DNA from: Blepharisma stoltei | Taxonomy: Eukaryota > Ciliophora > Heterotrichea > Heterotrichida > Blepharismidae | Direction of reading: 5' to 3' | Assembly (NCBI GenBank): GCA_914767885.1 | Contig: CAJZBQ010000056.1 | Location: 558,001 to 622,000 of the forward strand | DNA length: 64,000 nucleotides | Part shown: piece by piece, positions 55,503-64,000 of the stretch | How positions within the stretch are numbered: position 1 is the first letter of the stretch | Layout: the number at the start of each line of letters is the position of its first letter | Translations under genes and position numbers: made by a program | The notes under the pieces: generated by a model | The model's input: the letters and a program-made list of their open reading frames with translations, nothing else | The model's database searches: none | What the model was told of the DNA's origin: nothing

Positions 55503-55549
55503 TTATAGGGTTTTTACCCTTATTGGGCTAATCAGGGTAAAACCCTATA
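55503..55549. terminator. Hairpin at the 3' end of the minus-strand gene
   Basis: ATAGGGTTTTTACCCTT and AGGGTAAAACCCTAT form a near-perfect inverted repeat around a short loop, overlapping the last codons and stop of the gene at 55520-57863. It could be a 3'-end signal or a protein-binding palindrome; the function is inferred from position only. Confidence 0.3.
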
Positions 55550-57863
55550 TAAAGATACAGTACTCCTAAAATTTGCAGAAGATAATTTTGAGTAAAGAGT
55601 TTTTTTAAGTTCACCAATTTGCTCAGCATACGAATTCTTTTTTGGGGATCTACTTGGAGACTTTTCTTTAAGTTTTAATTCCTGTTGAAATCCTTTGCAT
55701 TTATTAATCAAATCTTGGCACCGGATATCTTTACTTTCATTCACCTTTTCCAATTCTCTAATTTTTTCAAGTGCAGAGTCTCGTTGGTCTTTATAGCTAT
55801 TAATTAAATTTAGTAGGTATTCTTGCTCATCATTTTTGCTTTTTTTTTCTTTTAATAGCATATGTTTAGCCCTTTCAAGCGCTTCATTAACTTTTTTAAG
55901 ATTTTCATTCTCTTTTGATATCTCTTCTAATTTCTTCCTTAACTCTATATCATTTTTTTTATAATTTTTTAATTCTTGCAAAGAATTCGGTTTCAATTGG
56001 GTTATTTCTTCATAATGCTTAACATTAGCCTTTATCTTTTCAAATTCTTCAATTGAACTCATTCATTCAACCTTTTCTTTTAATAATTTCTCATTTAGAT
56101 TTCGTAGAGATATGATGTCGTTGTCTTTTTCTTTGAGTTTGCTCTCCATTTGTTTTCTGAATAAAAATTACTTTTCTTTAAGCAGCTTATCAAGATCTTT
56201 TATGAATTTCATTTTATTATTTCCAAAAATCGAATATTTTTCATCAGATAGCAAGATATTAAGTTTTGATTCTAATTCTTCGTTTTTTTGTTTTAATTCT
56301 TCTATATGTTGAAGCAACTCTTGATTTTCGCTCTTTAAAACTTTTATTTTCCTTTTTATTTTAGTTTTTCTTTTAGAATCAGAACTTTTCTCTTCTTGCT
56401 GGTTCTCATCTGATGCAATTAAGATGCCGTTTTGATCAGTCGAATGCTCGGAGTCATTTTTAGCATGAGATTGATAATAATTAACAACCCTTGTAAATTT
56501 CCCCTTTCTTTCCTCGTTATTTTGTTTTTGGGTTTCTACTTTGAGGTCCTCATTTGAAACTTCTTCAACTATGATTTCAGAGTCTTCTTTAGCAGAATAA
56601 ACTCTTGAGTGCTCCTTTTCTTCTTCATAAGAAATGGATAAATTGCTTATCACTGTTACTTTATCAATTGGAACAGGCTCAGGCTTTATTATATCTTCTG
56701 ATTCATAACTCGAAGATTGAGATGTTCTCATTGATATAGCATAAGAGCCCAATGGCTTTGAAGAATCAGACGCTTTAGAAAATGATTGGGAAACTACTGA
56801 TTTTGAAGATTTGTTTGGCCTTCTCAGCCTATCTAATCTTTGATTTTCTATTCTCTTTGTACTTCCCACCTTTCCTTTATTTCTTAATTCCTTTTCGTTT
56901 TTCATTGTAACTGGACTTATCGCTTTCTCAGATGCACTAATTTCACTTTCAGAAAGTTCCAGAGTTCTGCCAGATATTTCCCCAGTAGTTTCTAATTTTT
57001 CATCAAAAAGCAAGCTAATTTGAGGTTTTTTAAGCATAACAAAAGTATGATCTTCTTGCCTAATTAGATCATCTTCCCTAATTAGATCATCTTCGCTGAT
57101 TAGCGAAGAACTAATAACAGAAAGCTCAGGCTCAGCCTCTTGCATTTCGACTTTTTGAGGAGATTCCAGACAATACAAAGAGTCATTATCTCCTAACAGA
57201 TCATAATATCTTCTGACAGAGTCGTCGTTAAAAGAAATTCTTTCTTCATCATGATCTGCGCTTCGAGGAGGATTAAAGAGCTCTCCTAAATCAATGAGCC
57301 TTCCTGAATCAGTCTCATATACTTTTGTAGGGCTTGGAGTTTCGCTCTTTGCAACCATTTCTTTTCCAATTGATAGTCTAACTCCCCCCCCCCCTCCGTG
57401 AGCGAACAAAACCATTAGAAAAATCGCCATTTTTTTGACCAAAAACCCACCCTCGTGAGTGAACAAAAATTTTTTAATAGAAAAAATTTTAATGGAAAAA
57501 AATTTTGATATATAAGTGATAATTAGTATAATGAAATCTAGAGCTAATTCTGTTTAATTTTAAACAAATTGCGTTTTAAAATATAAATTTTGCAAATTAA
57601 ATTAATATTTGCTTCCCAATTTTTGCAAATTAGGATTTTTTTAAATTTCGAAAAAAATATTTATATATAAATTTTTTTTAAAAAAAAAATTAACCCCCCT
57701 CCGTGAGCGAACAAAATTTTTTTGTTCGCTCACGGAGGGGGGGGGGAGTAAGTGAATTTTACGCTCGCTTTATGCGTCTATTTAATATATCAGGAGAAGT
57801 GCATATCGGCGCCATTGTAATCGTTCTTGATCTGAATTTTCTTTGATGAGGATTTTCCGACAT
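55520..57863 (-). CDS. Coiled-coil protein whose first intron is split by an IES
   Basis: Minus-strand ATG 57863 (MSENPHQRKFRSRTITMAPI) runs 101 bases to GC. The next bases GTAAAATTCACT plus TA abut a family A IES (57379-57748), and beyond it comes G. Excision creates GTAAAATTCACTTAG, a perfect 15-nt intron, whose removal joins AAG CGA GCA to CTA TCA ATT GGA AAA in frame. A second 15-nt intron GTAATTTTTATTCAG lies at 56157-56171. The stop is TAA 55520 after one UGA-Trp. Coding sum is 1944 bases (647 residues). An acidic/Ser-rich first half has a repeat (EDDLIREDDLIRQED); the second half is coiled coil (LKSENQELLQHIEELKQKNE). Family unknown. Confidence 0.82.
57379..57748 (+). mobile_element. 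Family A IES inside a 15-nt intron
   Basis: TA 57379 and TA 57749, 370 bp. Double-copy end at the left, perfect hairpin at the right (CCGTGAGCGAACAAAA / TTTTGTTCGCTCACGG, 57699-57737). The retained TA becomes bases 13-14 of the host gene's intron, so the intron exists only after excision. Confidence 0.88.
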
Positions 57864-58299
57864 GGTGTTTTTGATTTATTACTCTCTCGAAATTTATATC
57901 ATAGCTATTAATAATAAGTGTTATTAAAATACACAATTGTTCGATTATTAATTCATATCTAAAATATTATTTGTTCCTTGTCATCTTATGACCATTCCTT
58001 CCATCATTGACCTTCATTGGAGATGGCTCTCGTATATTACTAAAAAAAGCAAATATTCTTAAATCTATGTGAAAAAATTGCTGGAATAAACTTATTAGTA
58101 ATTAGACAATAATCTCTGCAAAAATTAGCTAATCTTATAAGAATTTTGATGTAAGATTTTGTTTTACAGAAACCAAGTCTTTAATAAATAAAACCAAAAA
58201 TGTAAATTATTTTGATAAAATTATTTCGTAAAACTGATGATAGTTACTTTTCCGTCCTTATTCAATTCAAACATATTTTATTGTATTTAAATAAATAAT
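57864..58299. other. Intergenic region between diverging genes
   Basis: About 436 AT-rich bases serving as the shared 5' region of the genes at 57863 (minus) and 58300 (plus). No motif recognised. Confidence 0.5.
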
Positions 58300-60684
58300 A
58301 TGGGCTGTTGTGAGGCAACACAAATAAATCCACGACTTCTTTCCAGAATTGAAATTCCCTTCCTTCTCCCCCTTCGTGAGCGAACGAAAAATCTTATTCG
58401 CTCACGGAGGGGTTATATTTTTTGTTTGAAATTATAAAAAATCCCACTTCACAGAAATTGAAGGTAAATATTAATTTAATTTGTAAGATTTATGTTTTAG
58501 AACGCAATATTTTTAAAATTAAACAGAATTAGCTTGAGAATTCATTATACTAACTATTACTTATATATATCAATTTTTTTTTTCTATTAAAAAATTTTTG
58601 TTCGCTCAGTTTTTGGGCAAAAAATAGGGATTTTTCTATGGTTTTGTTCGCTCACGGAGGAGGTGACTTAGAAGAAAAAGCTATTAAGAAGCAGGAAAGG
58701 GAGCTTGCAATATTTCAAAGATCTGCAAAGGAGCTTAAATATACATTTAAAACGAACAGTAAGAACGGCCTGATCACCCTTCCCATGCTTAAAAGATCAA
58801 TATACCAGCTTGGCCTAAATTTTGATGAGATATATAATAACTGTTCCCCAACTTATAAACTTTTTCAGTCGCTTTCTAATGAAGAAGGCTTCTATAATTC
58901 AAATGATATTGAGCTTTGCGCAGTTTTGCTAGGATCAGGAAGCGCTAAAGATAAGCTTTTAATCCTTTTTGAGCATATTGATAAATCTGCTGATGGAGTT
59001 CTTTACAAAGATGAAACCTGTAAAGTGCTCAAACAAATGATTGACTTATCTCTTAATAAAATACCAACTTCTATAAATAGCGAAAACTATTTATCCTCTA
59101 TAGAACTAAAAGAGTATATTGAGTCCTTGCTGCTCCCCCCTCTGTGAGCGAAACAAAAAAATTTGTTCGCTGGGTTAATTTTTTTTTTAAAAAAATTTAT
59201 ATATGAATTTTATAAAAAAGTTTTTTTTTCGAAATTTAAAATAATCCCACTTCTATAATAATTAGAAAGCAAATATTAATTTAATTTGTAAAATTTATGT
59301 ATTAAAACGCAATTTGTTCAAAATTAAACAGAATTAGCTTGAAATTTCATTATACTAATTATCACTTATATATCAAATTTTTTCTATTAAAAAAATTTTT
59401 TATTCGCTCACGGAGGGCGGGTTTTTGGGCAAAAAATAGAGAGTTTTCTAATGATTTTGTTCGCTCACGGAGGGGGGAGAGTTAGTAAAATCTGAGTCAA
59501 AGTTTCTTGATAAAGTATTTCAAAGTATTTTTAATAACGACAGCGATGAAGTTTCCATAGAAGATTTAGAGAAGATGCTCTGTGAGTATCCCAAGCTTGA
59601 ACGGCTAGTATGGAGTTCAGGAATTAGAATTTCTTTATACGAAGAGTCAAATTTATACTCTCATCCATTAAAATTTTCTCTTGAGTATTTTGAAGAATGC
59701 GATAAAAAAAGAAATAGAAGTTTAGGTTGCGAAAATGATTTTTCAGCGCAAAACCCTATCGATAACCCAGTAAGCTACCAAACTTTTAGAAACCAAGCAA
59801 GAAATAAAACTCATGATATTTCTGACTTCATTATGAAAGAAAAATCTAATGCACTTGAGAAAAATATAAATATAAGTGATGATATGATTCCAAGCTCAGT
59901 TTTTAAATATTCTTTGACTGATGCACCAGTTAAATTCGATATTTCTGTTGTCAAGTTTTTCCAGCTTTTCCTTGCGGATGATGCTGAAGAATTCCGGCTG
60001 AAATATCATTCAGTTGCAGGCGATACAAACCTAAAAGTAGGAAAATGGAGCAAACCTCCTCCAGGTGTATTTTCAGGAATCCCAGGAGATGGATGGAACC
60101 ACACGTCAACAAGGAATGTTTCATATATCCATCCTCTTCATGATAGGATTCCAATGATGCCTGCCAAAAGCGAAACCAAAGAAGAATATAAAATTTACTT
60201 CTTGTCTAAAGATGAACTTATATTGGATGTCGTTTTATGAAACCGTGATGTTCCGTATGGGAATTATTTCAGGTGTTGCATGAGGTGGATAATAACTGGA
60301 GATCCCACTTGCACTGTAGACATAAGGTTTGGGGTCGATTTCGTAAAAAAGACTATTTTTAGAGGTAAAATAGAAAAAACGTCTTTAGAGCAGTCGAGAA
60401 AAGCAATTAACACACTGTGACTGCCAATAGCAATGAAAATAATTCAAGAATCATCAGGAAAGCCATCAAAATTTGCTGAAGAAATTGTTATGAAGCATGA
60501 AAAGCCTGTCACTATTATAAAAGAAAATAAAACTTGGCATTTATGGACTATCATTTTAGTTCTCTTACTTATAATTATTTTCTTATGGTATCGTATAGTT
60601 GGTCTAGAGAATGAATTTAGATATGCAAGAGAAGATTTACTGTTAAATAGATATGCAAACCTAACCAGTTTAAGCAATAAATAA
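58300..60684 (+). CDS. Membrane-anchored EF-hand/VASt lipid-transfer-like protein, with two IESs
   Basis: ATG 58300. IES 58325-58668 splits codon 9: excision gives MGCCEATQI then EEKAIKKQERE. IES 59107-59485 joins ATA GAA CTA to AAA TCT GAG. Stop TAA 60684; pieces sum to 1662 bases (553 residues). MGCC is an N-myristoylation/palmitoylation-type start. An EF-hand (FEHIDKSADGVLYKDE) lies near residue 115. Residues about 315-460 match the VASt (StART-like) domain of GRAMD1/Lam proteins: FFQLFLADDAEEF, WNRDVPYGNYFRCCMRWIIT and CTVDIRFGVDFVKKTIFRGKI. One TM helix (WTIILVLLLIIIFLWYRIVG) ends the protein. Lam-type proteins move sterols at membrane contact sites. No GRAM domain was seen; the EF-hand suggests calcium control. 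Function inferred. Confidence 0.85.
58325..58668 (-). mobile_element. Family A IES, 344 bp
   Basis: TA 58325 and TA 58669. The hairpin is at the left (TTCGTGAGCGAACGAAAA / TTATTCGCTCACGGAGG, from about 58372), 41 bases inside the TA; the double-copy end is at the right. The first 41 bases are not part of the family element. Confidence 0.85.
59107..59485 (-). mobile_element. Family A IES, 379 bp
   Basis: TA 59107 and TA 59486 (TA 59483 is a frame-neutral alternative). A decayed hairpin lies at the left (CTCTGTGAGCGAAACAAA / TTTGTTCGCTGGG), two signature copies at the right. The C cap starts about 25 bases inside the left TA. Confidence 0.8.
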
Positions 60685-60707
60685 TAATCATTTATTCAAT
60701 GGTACTT

Positions 60708-62950
60708 TTACTCGTTTTTTCTAAGCCTTGATCTCAGTCTAGTTTGAGGAGCATTTTGCTGTTTGTACTTACACTCATCGCAGTACCAGTCTTCTTTTGG
60801 CACTTTTTTGAGTCCTATGCATTTAGGATGCACAACTTTTGGGCAGGTTTCACAGCAAATTAATTTTCCACCATCATCGCAAAAATAGCAGTTATCTTCA
60901 TGCTTTAAATCATCGTCCGAAGAAGAAGAAGAGGAAGAACTGCTGCTGATCTCAATCGGGATCTTTTTTACTTCGGATCTTAGAACTCTTTTTTCTTCTT
61001 CCCTGACCTTTTTCTTTGGCTCATTTTCATGTTTACCTGATTCATTCTTCTTAGCCATGTATTGATTCAAAACTTCTTGATAAATTCCTATTACAAGAGC
61101 TAGTTGCCCAAAAGTAGTAATAGATTGGGTTAGGTTTTCCCATAATTGACAGTAATCTCCAAGATCTTGCCATATTTTAATATAGAAAAATTACTTTTAT
61201 TGGCCATTAATAAATAGAGCTATAAATAATTATTAGCTGCTAACATAGTACTACCAATCCAAGGGCAATCTCTATACTCACTTTACGATACTTTTGAGTA
61301 TATACACGTTCTTCATCAGAGTCTCCGCTTTGATCGCTTGAAGATGCCAGCTTTAAAGGTGAAGCAGATTTCTGAGAATGTTCAAGAAGTAGATTTGCCA
61401 AGGCCGATGGCTCTTCTGCCTTCATCACTTCCCGCTTCCAGTCCTCAGTTCTTTCATACCCTTCCCATAATTTATTTCCTTTTTTCAGGTATTTTGTAAA
61501 CTTTTTTTCAATTTTCAAGAGCATATCTCGGAAGGCATCAATTGTGGATTCCCCATCTTTAAATGAGCTTTCTTTATTCACATAAATTTCAATTCCTCCT
61601 TTAGATCCATGACTTGACTCATCAATCTGCATTTCACTTGATGTTGATGAATCGTCTCCAGGTAGAAGTTTAAGTCTGTCTTTGGCCCATTTGATTCCTT
61701 CAATTAATTTATTTTCTCTGATGCCCTTGGGACATAGAGCTTGAAGCAGCAAGTCAAGGCTGCTGAAACGGGTAAAAGCATACCAGACTCCTGATTCATC
61801 AGTTTTCTCTGGAGGATGCTGAGCTATTGGACTATTCATCCTAACGTATAATTTTTTGAGGTCCCATTTGAAAAAGTAGTACTCATTATAATCTCTGTCC
61901 AAGCCAATTGGGGACGTTCTAAGATGAATTGTTTCAAGCTTCTTATTTATTTCTTCAATTTTATTTTGCTTCTTTTGTATCTTTTCAGTCATGCTTGATG
62001 CTTTTCTTGTGGCTGCAAGGCCTTTGATTTCTGGGAGCTTTAACTCAATCTCTTTAATTTCCAAATTCAATTTGGCTTTTTCTTTGGCTAAGTCTCCTTT
62101 TTCTTCCAATCTTCTTGAAAGCTCATCATGCAATTCTTTTACATCAAATAAGCAATTGATCAACAAAATTAAAATTCCTAGTCGCATTTTGAAACTACAA
62201 CTAAAATAATTCAGCTCTAGATATGACTCGTCTTTTTTCAAAACTATTGAATCTTCGGCATAGTCTTTGAATATTGGGAGTTGGATTATCTCATCCAAGA
62301 GAGTAAGCCAAGAATAAGGCAAAAATTCTGTAATCTCAAAAAGTTCTGATAGCTGTGCAGCTGAATATAAAAATTTGCTGTCTTCATTTAAAACTTCATA
62401 AGCATTTTCTCTTGACAAAACATGCCCAATAAGAAGCTTAATAAGAGCCATATGCAGCTCTTTAATAAGCGCTGTCTCCACAGTCGCATTCAACGCATAA
62501 TAAAGCTGCTCTATAGTAAACGGAGACACTTTCATCATTTTCCCAAAATTGTAAAAAAAATCAACTACGAAAAACAAGTCTCCGATGTCCTCTGAAGGAA
62601 AACTCAAAGGGTTAGGCAGCGGAAGCGGCACTGGCACAGGAGCTTGAGAAAGTTCACATTCTTTTAGAATTAGTTCATCGGCAATTGGATACTGTATTTT
62701 CCCTTGTTTAACATATTCAGGATACTTCTTCTCAAATCATCTCACTGTTATATCTTTTTGCTCATCATTCACTTTTCCCGCAAAATGCTTTATTTTTGAT
62801 TCTTTATGATGCCTCTCACTTTTTTCCAATTTCAGGTAATCATCTTTGAGCCTCTTCTCCACGTATTGGACGCAATACTGACAAAACCAAGTCCCTGCTG
62901 GAATATCTGACTCCAGCATATTGGCGCAATGCAAGTGATAAGACCTCGAG
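60708..62950 (-). CDS. PHD/DDT/WHIM chromatin-remodelling subunit, 5' end disrupted
   Basis: Minus strand. The readable part starts at a broken PHD finger (SRSYHLHCANMLESD then GTWFCQYC); its first half is cut off by a retroelement at 62951. UGA 62737 is Trp. A DDT domain follows (FPSEDIGDLFFVVDFFYNFG, LHMALIKLLIGH), then a WHIM-type motif (PIGLDRDYNEYYFFKWDLKK). A 100-bp IES (61173-61272) is removed to join AGT ATA to TGG CAA GAT, leading to a Ser/Asp run and a complete C4HC3 PHD finger (CYFCDDGGKLICCETCPKVV, PKCIGL, WYCDEC). Stop at 60708. This resembles the ACF1/BAZ or PTM/BPTF class that pairs with ISWI ATPases. UniProt-level identity not claimed. Confidence 0.82.
61173..61272. mobile_element. 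100-bp IES without terminal repeats
   Basis: TA 61173 and TA 61273. It carries stops in the gene frame. Removal links the WHIM region to the C-terminal PHD finger in one frame (KYRKVS then IWQDLGDYCQLWENL). No TIR or signature is visible. Confidence 0.7.
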
Positions 62951-63385
62951 CAAAATAATAAAATGGTTTCTGATGAAAAGGTAATTCGCTCCGCGAGTTC
63001 CTTTTCCCTACCCAACTTCTATTATTATAGTGTTAGGTTTTTACACGCGGACTATTTGCACAAGAGAAGAAAATGGCGAGGAATTTTATACTTCGCGTCT
63101 TGTGTATCGAGTTTTACCTCTTTCCTTTGCTGGTATAAAAGGCAGGAATTTAGGCCGTATAGGTGGTGAAATGAAAGTCGGATAGAGTTAGGCAACACGC
63201 CAAGCTGCTAGTGTTTCCCGTGTTTCTGATTTCCAAACGACTTTACGGGTGTAAGGAGGAGCGAACCAAACTGCAAGGCCTGACATGAGCTTGAGAGTAG
63301 CGGCAAGATGGATAAAAATGCATTTCTGGTGCTTCGCAACTAGGGGTCCAACTAGAAGCTAGTTAAATTGATTAATTGATTATTT
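62951..63385 (+). mobile_element. SINE-like retroelement 6 in the PHD/DDT gene, 14-bp target-site duplication
   Basis: Flanked by the identical direct repeat GATAAGACCTCGAG at 62937-62950 and 63386-63399. 435 bp, GC-richer, and ends in GTTAAATTGATTAATTGATT, a tandem-like tail. The 5' half resembles the element at 5341 (GTTAGGTTTTTAC near 63032, TTTGCACAAG near 63056). It cuts the first PHD finger of the minus-strand gene. The apparent start MGREKEL on the minus strand is element sequence. Confidence 0.82.
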
Positions 63386-63399
63386 GATAAGACCTCGAG

Positions 63400-64000
63400 G
63401 TCTGACAGACATGGAAATACCATATGGTGGTATTTTCATGACATTTCGTGCCCTATAAAAATGATTGTTGAATTTTAAAAAAAGTGGGAAAAATCATGGA
63501 TTTTTTTTTAGTAAAAAAAAAAAAAGCCAAAAAGTAAAGCCTGACCTATAAATCAGCATGAAAATACCAATGATGATAAAAATTATGATATCAAAGCTGA
63601 ATAGTATAGAATAGAGCAAAAGTAATATAGAACAGATTAAAAGATTAAATAATCTCTTCTTTATAAAATCCAATTAAATTTCTATAGCAGACACAGAAAC
63701 TATATTTTGCGTTGGAAAATATTCTTTTTTGCTGATCACTTCTTCAAATTGCAGTAAAAAACCAACGTAAAATTTCAATGTGCGATATAAATGATTAAAA
63801 TAAAGCATTCAAACAACAGAATAATGAAAGTTACAGATAAACTTGTCAATTTAAATATAAATTTATGCATAAAAATGCAACAGATGCAAAAATATATTGT
63901 AGTTGTATAATAATTAAATCATGAAAATAAAATAAAAAATTCGCATAAAAAAAATTAGCGGTAAAATCTGCATGAAAATACCAATAGTAATTTTTTGAAT
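63400..64000. repeat. AT-rich region with a repeated palindromic motif
   Basis: GGTATTTTCATG (63426-63437) recurs inverted as CATGAAAATACCAA at about 63564 and 63971. The first copy follows the palindrome ACCATATGGT. This may be the end of a further TA-bounded element that continues past the window. No gene is seen on either strand. Confidence 0.4.

Noticed and set aside
61240..61280. Stop after KVSIEIALGLVVLC as the true end of the DDT gene
   Set aside because: Removing the 100-bp TA-TA segment continues the frame into a complete PHD finger typical of this class.
62951..63015. Minus-strand ATG giving MGREKELAERITF as the start of the PHD gene
   Set aside because: These codons are inside the retroelement defined by the 14-bp duplication.

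Overview
The window is nuclear DNA of a heterotrich ciliate, most likely Blepharisma, and most likely from the germline (micronuclear) genome. Three observations support this. First, UGA is read as tryptophan in almost every long gene, while UAA and UAG end genes. Second, the introns are 15 nt (one possible 16 nt case) with GT...AG ends, a size known from heterotrichs. Third, coding regions are broken by TA-bounded insertions of 100-1058 bp; removing each insertion with one TA copy restores the reading frame. These are internal eliminated sequences (IESs). I place 17 of them in 15 genes and five more between genes.

Layout. 1-10.4 kb: coiled-coil and EF-hand-like proteins, a small two-exon gene, a basic protein, a UBA plus PD-(D/E)XK nuclease, and a repeat-rich gap (7.4-9.3 kb). 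10.4-18 kb: arrestin, 14-3-3 and two cytoskeletal coiled-coil genes with IESs. 18-24.8 kb: pseudokinase/UBR-like zinc finger/SPRY gene, Kelch gene, two small genes, Spt4. 25-34 kb: unknown genes, a one-TM microprotein, a C2-like protein, a NEK kinase and a coiled-coil gene. 34.6-44.5 kb: a TMD0-like membrane protein, an MFS transporter with a 1.06 kb IES, and a four-TM family with two genes and one pseudogene. 44.6-55.4 kb: centrin, ATG16, an EF-hand protein, a glutamine-amidotransferase-like gene with two IESs, a TBC Rab-GAP and a four-TM protein. 55.5-64 kb: a coiled-coil gene whose 15-nt intron is split by an IES, a VASt-domain lipid-transfer protein with two IESs, and a PHD/DDT/WHIM chromatin gene hit by a retroelement.

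Mobile DNA. Three IES families (A, B, C) share one plan: poly-C cap, a 16-17 nt signature, a spacer and a second direct copy at one end, and a hairpin of the same signature at the other. Only the signature differs: TCCGTGAGTGAACAAAA (A), TTTAAATTGAAACAAAA (B), TCGAAGTTCGACCAAG (C). Family D has (T)nGGCCTA subterminal arrays, and family E is a ~225 bp element with TATAGC ends. Separately, GC-rich SINE-like insertions with TTAAG- or ATTGATT-type tails are flanked by exact 14-bp target-site duplications.

The genes do not form one pathway. They are ordinary cell-biology genes (cilia/centrin, autophagy, Rab regulation, transcription elongation, chromatin), packed with intergenic gaps often under 200 bp. 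Much of the unusual content is the IES and retroelement layer on top of them.
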